64,000 nucleotides of DNA from Cryphonectria parasitica EP155. Lineage: Eukaryota > Ascomycota > Sordariomycetes > Diaporthales > Cryphonectriaceae. The stretch covers positions 1,696,001-1,760,000 of the forward strand of contig NW_024468914.1 in the NCBI RefSeq assembly GCF_011745365.1, in the 5' to 3' direction. A program made the translations under genes and the position numbers. Positions 13,875 to 25,000 of this stretch are shown here, in pieces (positions within the stretch are counted from its first letter, which is position 1; every line of letters begins with the position of its first letter). Under the pieces are notes generated by a model. It was not told the DNA's origin. It did not search any database and worked only from the letters and a program-made list of their open reading frames with translations.

Positions 13875-13879
13875 TCTAG

Positions 13880-14188
13880 TATCAGAGCTTGTATGCGCAC
13901 AAAGGAAATAGGTGGCCCTTGCAACCCCTGGTGGCGGTTCAGAGCTGCTGCAAGAGCTTCGCTCCGAAGCAGCGCTCTCATACAATGCTGCATAGCTATC
14001 AAGCTATTATTATTCCATCTAGTCCAAGCCAATTGTATACATAAGGGAAAGGGGAACAATAGATCCAGCAGCGAAAAGAGGAGGAGGAAAATAGATTCAG
14101 TAGTCCCTTTGAATAAAAGTATCAACAGAGCAGCTTGGGAGCAGCTTATATCCCTTCACCTTACTTGTATACTCTTTTTACCCTAACA
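13880..14188 (+). repeat. 5' LTR of Gy2 copy A
   Basis: The 309-bp LTR starts tatcagagcttg (from TGTCAGAG) and ends ctctttttaccctaaca (from TGACA). It is far richer in G+C than its surroundings and less damaged. Overlapping open frames here (for example 13893-14186) recur in the other Gy2 LTRs and are not genes. Confidence 0.95.
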
Positions 14189-15590
14189 AGTCTGAACCTT
14201 CTACTCTTTCCCGGGAAGTAAGCTGTTGAAAGTGAGAATAGCTCTGGTTACACGAAGCGGCAGCGCTGCTCCAGAGCAACAACCACAACGAGCTAGCAAC
14301 TCCGACCCCTCACAGATCCTAAGCTAACTCCCCTTTCAGACTCTCCCTCCAAGCTCGAATCCAAACTCAGCTTATAAGAACCCCTTGCTCGAGGCACCAG
14401 CAGATATAGCTGGATTGCAATGCCAGAAATACGAGCTCGATTATCAGTTGAAAGAAGAGAAGATATAGCAGCAGCTGAGAAGCAAGCGTGCTTGCTTAAT
14501 ACTACTCCAGAGCAGCAATACCAGCCCAGAGCTTCAGCTAGCTAGCTTCAGCCCTCTCAGCATCCCTTCTATGCTAATCTCTTCAGAAGTACTCTCAACA
14601 GCGCCTGCACAGCTATATTGCAGCTTGCTAGCTCTTATATATAAGAAGGGATTGTATATGGAGTTGAAGATATTTCTATATAATCTGCAGTATTATTTCA
14701 ACATTTGCTGCTTAATTAATGAAGCGAATAAGATGGAATATGCAGTGCGCTGCTTGAAAGATGATTTCAAGCAGAACTAGATCAACTATATCGCTTACTA
14801 GAAGAAGGAATAGCATAAGCTTGTTTCTATTATCTTTGAAGAATTCGAATCCTTTTTAGAGAACTAGTTAGCTAATCCTACTATCTGCGCTGTTACTACT
14901 GCAGCGATGCTTGCAAGCATTGCTCAAGGCAAGAGCAAATCAGTAATAAGCTTCGTACATTAGTATCAGAAAGCGGAGCTTGAGTTTTCTCATTCTGATA
15001 CCGAGCAATACTGCATAACAGCTGTTCTTATATGCTTTAAACTAGAGATTCGTATTGCTATCAGTATGCAGACAATGCTTCTGAGCAGCTGAAATGCTCT
15101 AATTAGCTTAGTATAATGTATTGAATCTGCTTAAGAGATAATTACCAACTTTCAATCTGCTATTAAAACGCTTCTAAGCAGCAGCTCAGGAACTGCTACT
15201 CTCTTATATTGTAGCTGTTATAGCTGTAGCAAGCCAGGCTATATAGTAAGGAACTGTACAGCTCTGCATGATTCTCAGGCATTTCCTCTTATGAGCACTC
15301 AAGCTTCGTTAATGTATTCTCAGACAGTTGATAACAACTTTGCTTGCTGTTACAACTATTAGAAGACAAGCTATTTTGCTAACCTATGCTCGAAGCCTCG
15401 ATGAAACGTTTGTTATACCTGCAATAAGCTAGGCTACTATAGTTTCAGTTGCTCAGAAGCAGAATGTTGGATTTGCAGGAAGAAGGAGCATACAGCAAAC
15501 AGCTGCAAGCAGGCTAACAAGGTAGCAACAGCTATGCAACAGAGCTGAGGAGATGCTGAGCGGAAGCCTTGCTAGCTTACTATTTACATA
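14189..15590 (+). pseudogene. Gy2-A gag with multiple CCHC zinc knuckles
   Basis: This is a degraded gag frame. An open capsid-region piece lies at 14571-14780. The first zinc knuckle at 15216-15257 reads CYSCSKPGYIVRNC (His to Tyr). Further knuckle-like C-x2-C motifs follow at about 15344-15520, including CYTCNKLGYYSFSC and CWICRKKEHTANSC; the last still keeps its His. At least four knuckles in a row is more than the one or two usual for gypsy gag and differs from Gy1, which has one. The leader 14189-14500 contains no recognised motif. Confidence 0.75.
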
Positions 15591-18500
15591 AAGCTGTTGC
15601 TTGGAAACAAAAGGAAGCATATATATAGGTTGATTGACTTGAGAGCAGAGGAAAATCTGATCAACCGCTGCTTAGCTGAAGCTCTAGCGCAGAACCAATC
15701 TTTTGAAGCATACTTTAAGCTCGTTTCAATTAATCAGAGAGCTATTATTATATATAGCAGCTGCTTTATTGATATGAAGGTTATAAATAGCCTAGAAACA
15801 TTCAGAAAGCAGCGCTATTGCTTTGTAATAGCAGATATTAGCCAGTTCAGCCTGATCCTGAGATTCCTGTAGCTTGAGATTATCAATCCGGTAATATGAT
15901 GAGATATAAAGCAATAAAGATTTCCTCTCTAGCACTTCCAGATTCAGCTCTGCACTATGATAAAAAAGCTTGAGAGAGCAAGAGTTACTTTTACAGCATA
16001 TTACTATCCAAGCTTACCAGATCTACCTCTCAAGGCTGAGCTAGAAAACGCAGCACCAGAGCTGCACCTGCTCCCTGAGTATCACAACTTCATCAATCTA
16101 TATATGGAGGAAGTATCAAAGTTGCTCGCATCCTATACTAATATCAACTATTGCATCGAGCTTGAAGAGAGAGCAAGACTGCTCTGGAAGCTCTTATACG
16201 CTCTTTCTGCAGCTGAACTAGAAATGCTTAGGAAATACTTGAAGAAGATGCTAGCTAGGAGATAAATTCAATTCTCAACCAGCTCTGCTAGTATATTTAT
16301 ACTGTTCATGCTAAAGAAAGGAAGCAAGCTGCGCTTCTGCATAAACTATAGAGCGCTGAATCGGATTATATGCAAGAACTGCATTCTATTGCCTTTGATT
16401 GCTGAGATCCTTAATCAACTGAGCTATGTATAAATCTATACTAAGCTTAATCTTAAGAATGCATACTATCAGCTCCGAATTCGTAAAGAAGATGAGTAGA
16501 AGATTGCTTTTCATATGAAATACAGCTATTTCGAGTACTATATTCTGCTCTTTAGCTTTACTAATGCTCTAGCTATATTCCAAGCATATATTAATAAAGC
16601 GCTAGCAAGCTTAGTAAATATAATCTGCATTATCTATCTGAATGATATTCTAATTTATAATAATAATGCTAAACAGCATATAAGCTATATTTGAAAGATT
16701 TTAAAGCAGCTATAGCAATGAAAGCTATATCTTAATCTGAGAAAGTACAAGTTCAATATATAATAGATGAAATTCCTAAGCTTTATAATATTCCCAGAAG
16801 AAATTAGTATAAATAAGAAGCGCATTATAGCTATTGCATAGTAGCTACTTCTATATACTGTTCGCAATATTCAGATATTTCTTGAATTTACTGGATTCTA
16901 TTGTTAATTTATACGAAACTACTCTAAAATTGCTATACTATTGATTGATTTTTTATAAGATAGCAGTATAAGCATGATTGCATTCTTGAACTATGCCTGA
17001 GTAGCTTTCAAGATTCTAATTATGCTCTTTACAATAGCTTCATTGCTATGCTACTATAATGCTGCATTATTAATAAGAGTTGAAATGAATGCTTCTGCTT
17101 TTGCTATAAAAGCTGTGCTAGCTTAGCTATTTCAAAGCTGCTAGCATTCAATTGCCTTTCATTCAAAGAAGCTCTCTCTAACAGAAATACAGTATAGCAT
17201 AAGAGATATCGAGCTGTTAGCTATTGTAAACGCTATATCAAACTAGCAGCATTATTTGTTATATCTATCTAAGCTTGTATTCATTCTTACAAACTATCTC
17301 AACTTGCAATATTGGAAGATTAAACAGAAGCTATCTGCTTGCTAATTATACTAGCTGAATAATCTCAGCATATATAATCTTATCATCCAATACTGCCCCA
17401 GTAAGTTCAATCCAGCTGATAGGTTATCCAAGCAGCCAGATTACCAGAGGAGAGAGAGAGCTGAGCAGAAGCTGCAAAGCTCCAGCAATTTCATTACGAT
17501 AAAGAATCTAGAGAATTAGAGAGAACCTTGTATTGATTGTATTCGAAGAGTGAGAGTAAAGCAAGTAGCAAACCTGAGTATCTTCTGTTTTCAAGTATGC
17601 GCTCTTTGCTATTTAAGCAAGAGTGCGGAGTTTGAATAGATAGCAGATCTGAGTATCTTCTGTTTTCGAGAATACGCTCTTCGTTATTCAAGCAAGAGCG
17701 CAGAATTAAAGCGGAATATCCGCTTAGCAACTAATATTGCTTGGATATCGGATTGCAAACTAATTATTCTTCTGCATCTAGCAGTAGAGCGAAGCGTAAT
17801 AATAGTGCTGAAGCAGCTTGCAGAGCTAATAAGAGTACATCTATTATAATTGCAATAAGAAAACGTTTTTGTTCAGATGAAAGCTTAGCGCAAGAAGCGA
17901 ATATGCAGCTCTACAGCTGATATAAAGCTATAGCAAGTTATTAAGAGCTTATTATGCTTCAGGAGATGTATATTTGTGCTAAACTATTTATCAACTCGCA
18001 AGAAGCTTTTGAAAGCATATTATAATGATTCAATAGCTAGCTATCTCAGCATAGTTAAGTTTACTAAGATGATTTCTTATTATTATTATTAGAATGCATT
18101 AGCTAAGGATATAAAGAAGCATATTAATATATATATAGTATGCTAGCGGATAAAAACAAGGAAATAATGCTTATATAGCCTGCTCAGTTTCTTATTATCA
18201 GTAACTCGCTTATAAGCTAAGATATTAATAAACTTTATTATTAGTTTGCTTGGATTCATTAGTTTCTACAATAAAGCTTATAATGCTATTCTAATAATTA
18301 TTAATAAATACTCGAAGTACGCTCTATACATTCCAATAATAATACAGCTTATAAGCAGCAATCTAGCAAATATTATGCTATAGTACATATATCAGTTCTA
18401 TAGCATTTCTGAAAGCATTGTATCAAACAGAAGAAGCTTCTTTACAAGCTACTTCTAAACTAACTTCTGCTTTTATCTAGAAACTAAGCAGCGCTTAAGT

Positions 18501-19270
18501 ACTGCATTTCACTTCCAAATAGATGAACAGACTGAGCAGCAGAACTAGAATCTCAAATAATATCTTTGCACTTATTGCAGCTTTTCTCAAGCAGATTGGA
18601 TGCAGCGCTTACCTCTTGTACAAGCAGCGTATAACAGCGCAAACTATAGCAGAATAGAATTATTATCTGCTATATTGCTCTATAGATTCCAACTAATAAA
18701 ACTAATAGATATTAATATACAGTACTCAAGCTATATTTCCAAAATCTTAGAGCAGCTTGAAGATTTTGCTAAAGCTTGTAAGAAAGCTTAGAAAAGCTTT
18801 AATCATGCAAAACAAGCATATATCAGATAGTATAACAAATGCTATACTAATAAAAGATTCTCCCTTAGCAATCTTATTCTTATTTTAGCTAAACATTTAT
18901 ACTAAAAAAGCATTAATAATAAACTAATAAATAAATACCTTAGCTCTTTTCGAGTGCTGAAGATTGTAAAAGCACATGAACTAGCATACAAGCTCGAATT
19001 GCTAGCGAAATACAAGATTTACAATATCTTTCCAATTGTAGCTCTAAAGAACTTTAATAAACGAGATGAAGAAGAGCTTGAGATGCACTCTGATATCAAT
19101 CTCAAGAAAGAAATGCATTGGAAGATAAAAGCTATTCTAGCATACCGAGAGCTATCTAGAAACTGCTAATTTCTCATACATTGAAAGAAATATAGCAGCA
19201 ATGAGAATTTATAGGAACTATAAGCATTTATTGATAACGAACTATTGATTAAAGAATACAAGGTATAGTT
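15591..19270 (+). pseudogene. Gy2-A pol: protease, RT, RNase H, integrase, chromodomain-like end
   Basis: The protease region (15597-15872 is open) has DLRAEEN at the active-site position where DSGAEEN is expected. An open linker follows at 15957-16265. RT spans about 16310-16900; its catalytic box at 16635-16646 reads YLND, so one Asp is lost. RNase H is at about 17040-17450. The integrase N-terminal part (17541-17830) contains a duplicated segment of about 75 bp (see separate entry). The core at about 18170-18560 reads SNRRSFF for DRGSFF and DEQTEQQNQ around the catalytic Glu. An open piece at 18600-18791 and another at 18954-19169 lead to a chromodomain-like end (KAILAYRELSRNC, then KKYSSNENL) near 19125-19265. 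Confidence 0.85.
17558..17705 (+). repeat. Two-copy repeat of about 75 bp inside Gy2 integrase
   Basis: Two tandem copies share the core gatcTGAGTATCTTCTGTTTTCgag...CGCTCTT..ATTcAAGCAAGAG. The same two copies occur in reverse in Gy2 copy F (about 37680-37815), so the duplication is part of the family. The same unit, reversed, is amplified in element H at about 41880-42170. Confidence 0.8.
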
Positions 19271-19442
19271 GAAGCAATAACAATGCAGTACAGAAGCTGC
19301 TTGGTTTTCGATTGGAAAACTAAAAACTCTTATATAGCTTATTCATTCGAAGAGTTAGCAATGCTTCTGCATTGTAGCAATTAGTGCTAGTTATTTTCTA
19401 TACTGTAAAAGCATGCTTATTCATTCAGAGTTTTTAAAGAGA

Positions 19443-20410
19443 TTACTCTTCCTCTTCGAGAGCTGCTTTAGAAGGCTTGCAAGCTGCTTCAGCTAGCATC
19501 TCCAGAGCGCTAATACTGCGCTAAAGCAGCAACATCAACTCTCTGCTTATAACAGGAGCAGAAGATATGCTGACTACTGGCGCAGAAGCAGCGCTTATAG
19601 AGCGCACTAGCTAAAGAATACTCTGCAAGTTCTTATTGATTAGCTCTTAATCAAAGAAGCAAGCATTATTCAGAGCTAAACCCGCTTCGTAAGAAAGCTA
19701 TAATGGCTTGTAAGCAGCGCGAAAGACAAGAGGAAGCAGAGATAATACTATTTACAAGCTAGCAGAAGTGATTGCTGCAAGCATACCGAAAATAATGAGC
19801 ACTGAAGCTTATAACAAATTAATATAAGAATTTGTAAAGCAAGGAAACTAGCGCATCTAATTGATCCCAGCATTAGATTTCAGGCTTCTGAATATAGCAA
19901 TGCATGTACTTCTAGCATCAGCTAGCAGAGGAATGTACTGTATCTGATTCCTTGGGAACCTTCTTCCTCTTAATAGCTTAGCAATGTTAGCGCAGCGCTG
20001 TATATACGATATATATGAATACTTACGGAAGCTATAGGAGTGATAGGAGGCGGAGCCTTCGGAGCAGGAGTTTCGGGAGACTTGAGGAGAGGCGAGAGAG
20101 AGAGCGAGGGCAAGGGAGAAGCTCTCTTGCGCTTCTTGCTGGCAGAAGCCTTGCAGCTATCACGCTGACCGCTGCAGCGGCTATAAGAAGGAGAGGATGC
20201 AGGAGCAGCGGGGGCGCTCAAGAGCAAAGAGTGGCGAGGAGGGGGCACTGCATCAACAGCGCTGGAGGAAGCATTGCTAGCTTCCGAGGCCTCAGGGGCG
20301 ATCTAACTCTCAGAAACCTCAGGAGCTGGCGCAGCTTCCTCAGATGCATTAATAATAGTAAAAGGAGATATCTGCAATAAATCAGCTTCTATACAATGCT
20401 TCAGAGAATA
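19443..20410 (-). pseudogene. Antisense gene of Gy2-A (Ser/Pro/Lys-rich, KKRKR, helical C-terminus)
   Basis: Opposite to pol, between its end and the 3' LTR, lies a frame conserved with copy F. The first part (about 20380 down to 20029) is Ser/Pro/Ala-rich with a basic cluster SASKKRKRASP resembling a nuclear localisation signal. It reaches GTAAGT near 20029. After a gap of about 50 nt containing a CTAAC branch-like motif, a second frame runs to the stop at 19443-19445; it is mostly helical and interrupted only by TAA/TAG. Both frames and the junction recur in F, where the donor is ATAAGT. The start codon is uncertain. The 20015-20380 plus-strand frame (Arg-rich) is also open, so coding direction rests on the longer conserved antisense frame. 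Function is unknown. Confidence 0.6.
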
Positions 20411-20738
20411 GGGATATATATACTATGCTATTGCTGCTATTATTGTTATTATTGCTGCTGCTGCTGTAGTAGCTGAGGAAAGGGAAAAACAGAAAAAGAA
20501 GGGAATTCAGATGCAAGAGCGAAATAGAAAGCAATAGTACCTTACTAGCGCATGCATTCCAAGCAATCCTATTATCTAGCTCTAGAAGCTATTCCGAGAT
20601 TATAGTAGTATGAATGATTGCGCTAAGCTGCACAGTCTTCGTAACTACGCTGCATCTGCACTGCGCTAGCGCTAAAGCAATTTTTACAATATCATATAAC
20701 TTATTAGCAGAGAAAAACTTAGCTCTCTAGAGCAAAGC

Positions 20739-21220
20739 TGTAATGAGCACTGCAGCAATCCGAAGATTCCTAAGTACACGAAGAGGTTTATGCTAACAAG
20801 AGTGGTATCAAAGTATCAAATCCTTGAATACGGAACCGTACAAGTCTTAATAAGCGATGCAAGTATTCACTGCCTTTGGAGCTATCAGAGTAGAGAGTAA
20901 TCTGATACTTAGATTGATAACTGAAGAACTATCTGAAGGAAATCTATCTAATAGTAAGAAATGTGAATCTTTATATACCTAGTTCTTCAGTCCCTTGCTT
21001 GCTGGTGATCATCCTAGATCATCACCGATCATTCCGAATCACTACTGATCACTGAGCGCTGGTGATCACTAGTGATCATCCTATTATCTGATTAGTTGGC
21101 TTATAATCCTAATCCTGAGTTATGTAATCCTTGTGGATTATTCGATGTTGAGTTATAATACCTGGTTCTTGTTTGCTTGTAATCTGTTTCCATGATCTGC
21201 ATATTGAATGAGTTATAATA
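20739..21220 (-). repeat. 3' LTR of Gy1 copy B
   Basis: The 482-bp LTR starts tgtaatgagcactgcagc on the plus strand. Its U3 differs from the other copies: 21003-21080 is packed with GATCA/TGATC words. The stem arms near 20919 and 20984 read actgaagaact and agttcttcagt. Confidence 0.95.
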
Positions 21221-21311
21221 TCATCTCCTTTCTATTAGTTGTTGTTCTCAATAATCTTCTGTAAGTATTCGGCAAGTTCTTCGTATGCGTGGTTATGCTT
21301 TTCTAATCGAG

Positions 21312-22025
21312 ATGTTGAACAGAATCTTAAATTCTCGTGTTAGCAAATCTTCTTCTGATGCTTTCGTTACTTTCTCGAAGCTGCATCTTCGTTATCTCGA
21401 GCGTTATTCGTATATTGAGTTTACTAGCTACGAAGTTATGCTGTGCTTATTGTATCTGAAGGAGGGGGTGCAATGCAAGATGGTGGATGGAGTTAAGAGC
21501 TGTTCTCAGTATATGAAATGAGGTTGTTCCTGTGATGCTGGTCGAATTTCTATGTCTTCTCGTGAGCCTTCTCTTTCCCCTTTCTTAGTTCTTGCTGATG
21601 GTACTGCTTTAGTATCTCGTATTACTGATGAGTTGGTTCGTTTGGATGGTAGGGAGGTAGAGGAGGAGGAGCGTTTGTTGAAGCGTTAGCGAGAGCTAGC
21701 GGATGCTCAGGCCCGTTTGTCGGAATCTTTGGGTTGCTTGTTCTGCCTGAAAAAGCAACAATGCTTTCTTCAGGAAAAGGGGATAAAACTGGTAAATGAA
21801 GGTTTAGAAGAGGAGGAGCGTAAGCGTGTGTTTGCTGAGGTTCGGGCTGTGATCTCCATGAAGCTTGTGATAGTTGAGGAATCGGCTGCGGTGGCTGGGG
21901 ATTCTTCTTTCGAAGTTTTTGATTGGAATTCTGTGGATGTGGGGAATGGTGTGGTAGATTGGTCTGGGTTTTTGGATGAGATGGTGAGCTCTGAGTTCCT
22001 TTCCGAGCTGAAGCGATTGTCTTAG
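21312..22025 (+). pseudogene. Antisense gene of Gy1-B, nearly intact (237 codons)
   Basis: This is the best-preserved copy of the Gy1 antisense gene. One frame runs from ATG at 21312 to TAG at 22023-22025, broken only by TGA at 21519-21521 and TAG at 21687-21689, both explainable by single RIP transitions. The N-terminal part has Cys spaced as C..YLKEGVQC, about 9 residues, then SCSQY and GCSC, likely a zinc-binding motif that has lost Cys residues. The middle is charged and probably coiled-coil. The C-terminus holds the family motif FDWNSVDVGNGVVDWSGFLD. The stop overlaps the pol stop (22022-22024, minus) by 2 nt. It is much less damaged than the gag-pol of the same element. Confidence 0.75.
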
Positions 22026-25000
22026 GTGCTGGCTTTCCTTTTCCAATATTCAGCTACCTTTTCCTGAGCGTTTTCGATGTTCTTCCGTGATTCTCATGAG
22101 TTTTCGCTTGCTGAATAGCCTTTCCATTTGATAAGATATTCCCTTGTGCTGTTTATATCTCTATGCTTGAGAATCTTCTCTATCTTATACTCTAGTTCGT
22201 TGTTTTCTACTTCTGCTGTATTGTTCGCTAATATTTCCTGTGCTACTAGTTCTAGCAATGAGATATGGAAAACTGAATGTATCCTCATCCTGTAGAATAA
22301 TACTAATTCGTAATTAACCGAAGAAATCTATTGCAAAATTTTGAATAATCCTAACTTCTTATGATTGAGCTTGCTGCTGGATTTGATTGTTTTGATGTTT
22401 TTCCGAAGTAGATAGACTTTATCTCCTTTCTGTAGGATTAGTTTCTCAATTCTTTTGGAGTTTGCATATTGCATTATTTGTTCTTGAATGAATTATAATT
22501 CTAATTAAAGTTCCTTCTAAACTTTCTTAATCTTCTTAACTCTTTTGTTTGCAGTTTCTATATCTGCTTCTAATAATACCTTATAATAAGCTATTGAATT
22601 ATATTCATAAAGTATAAAGAATAGCAATTGCTTTATTATGCTTGTATCTGCGCTATTATAAGCGAACTGTGCAAGAAGTAATAGATTAATTCAGTTATTC
22701 TGTTTCTAGTTGATATAGTATTGTAGATACTGTTTAACAATCTGATTTATTCTTTCTGTCTGTTCATCTGTTTGCAGATGAAATGCTATAGATATTCTGT
22801 AATATATTCCAAGCTGTTTTATAAGCAAAGTTCAAAACTTTGAATTGAACTTTCTGTTTCTATTGGAGATTACTTCTTCTAGCATGCTATGATTAGCAAT
22901 GATTATTCTGAGAAATGTATATACAAGTTTCTCTGCTATACTGCTTTTCTTGTAGAAGAGAAAATAAGCATACTTGCTCAGTTTGCAAACTATTACTAGA
23001 ATGCTATTGTATTATATCTTAATTAAGAGTTCTTGTAAGAAGAATAGCTTGATGATAAAGTCTAGACTAATGAATTGCTAAATAGTTATAAGTACTAGTA
23101 AGGAGTGCAATAGTTTGTAAGGCTTGTATTTTTCTGCTTTATTCTTTTTGCAGCTATTATATTGTTATAAGATGTTTTCAATTCTTTTTCTAAAATCTAA
23201 TAGATTTCAGTATTTCTTGATGCATTTATAGATTGCTCTAATTCTCTAATGTTTGTATGCTAGTATACTGTATATATTCTTGATATAGTTGTTTTGTTCA
23301 TTCAGAGTTATTAATTCTGAATTCCTTTCTGAGAATCCGATTCTGAGAGCAGCATTCAGTTCTTTATATATATTGATAAGATTTTCTGATTCATTCTGAG
23401 TAAAGATATTCTATATATCCGAGGAATCTGCGTTTCAATAGTCTGATCTTCTGCTAAGAGCATCTGCTTATTCATTCTCTGAGCTTTTATAGTATACAAT
23501 CTTGAAGTCGAACTGTAAGAGAAATTCTGCTTATCTGATTTGTTGTTTATTCAAAACCTTAATTATTATGAATATAGTCAGATTCTTGTAATCAGAGTGA
23601 ACTACGATTGGGTGCTGTATACCAATAAGGTAGTACTGCTACTCTTCGAAAGCTTTTACTATTGTTATAAGTTCCTGATCAGAGATTCCGTAATTGATTT
23701 CCAAGCTATTCAACTTCTTCGAGAAGTTGCTTACAATCCTCAGATATTCTTAGTTATCTTGCTAACCAAGTTGTTCTTCAAGTGCATATTCCAATGCATT
23801 AGTTTCAATTTCAAAAGGCTTATAAGGATCTGCTTTATACAGAATTAGTTCTGAGATAATATGCCTAATAATCTTGTTGAAAGCTTCTTATGCTTTAGGA
23901 ATTCATTCGAAGAGCTGCTCCTTTTTAATGAGATTTATAAGGGGATATGCGATCCAGCTGTAGTTCTTAATGAACTGCTTGTAGAAGTTAATGTATCCGA
24001 GGAAAGATTTAATATTTCTAATATTTCTAAGAACTAGCTAATTTCTAATAGCTTCTATCTTATTTTTCTATAGCTTAATGCATTCTAGCTTAATTGTGAA
24101 TCTGAGATAGTTAATCTTTTATATATGAAAGTAATTCTTTGCAGATTCTATAAGAAGTTTTGCATCTTAAAGCATTTGCAATACTGTTTCTATATACTTC
24201 TTATATTCTTTCAGTATTCGAGAGTAAATAAGAATGTTATTAAGATAGGCAATGATGAACTAATTCAGATATTTGCATAGAATATAATTGATTATTTTCT
24301 GAAATGAAGCTGAAGCGTTTGTTAAACTAAAGAATATAACTAAATATTCGTAGTATTTATAGTGTATTCTAAAAGCAGTTTTCCATTCTTCTCCTTTCTT
24401 TACTCTGATTAGATTATAAGCTTCTTTCAGATTCAGAACTATAAATCACTATACTTCTTGCAATCTATCTTGTAATTTCTTAATAAATAGCAATGAATAT
24501 CAGTTCTTGATTATAATATTATTGAATTGCCTGTAATTAATACATAGCTTAAGCTTGCTATTCTTCTTAGATATAAATAGAATAGAATATTCTGTTAGTA
24601 ATTGCAATAATTGTATATATTCCTTCTTAAGATTCTCATTGAAATACTTTCTAAGTATCTCTAGCTGTATCTTGTTTAGTCTGTAGATAGGGAAGAATTT
24701 GGGCTGTTTCCCTTCTTATAGCAGAATCTCGTGGTTGTATGGGCTGTATTCTGGCAATTCTGTATCCAATTCTTTCTGAAATAGTTTCTTGAACTTGTAG
24801 TATTCTCGTAATATATTTGCAAGTATTGGTTCTGATTCTTATGCTGTTTCTGCTATCTGAAGGAATAGTAGGTATTGTTAAGCATGCTTCTTTTCTAATA
24901 GCATTTTCGAGGGCTTTGAGCGTTTGCTCTGAGCTGGATTGAGCGCTTGAGAGCTTAGTTTCAAGGTTTTTCTCGTATAGATCTATAATTCATATTCTGA

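Noticed and set aside
13893..14186. Overlapping open frames on both strands in Gy2 LTRs (also near 28319-28672, 34207-34621, 51239-51670)
   Set aside because: They coincide with the 309-bp LTR and run past it into unrelated sequence; openness reflects G+C-rich, less mutated DNA.
20015..20380. Arg-rich plus-strand frame of 121 aa in Gy2-A as a gene
   Set aside because: It is the complement of the Ser/Pro/Lys-rich antisense frame. The antisense reading extends much further and is conserved with copy F over about 300 codons; the sense reading is not. Not fully excluded.
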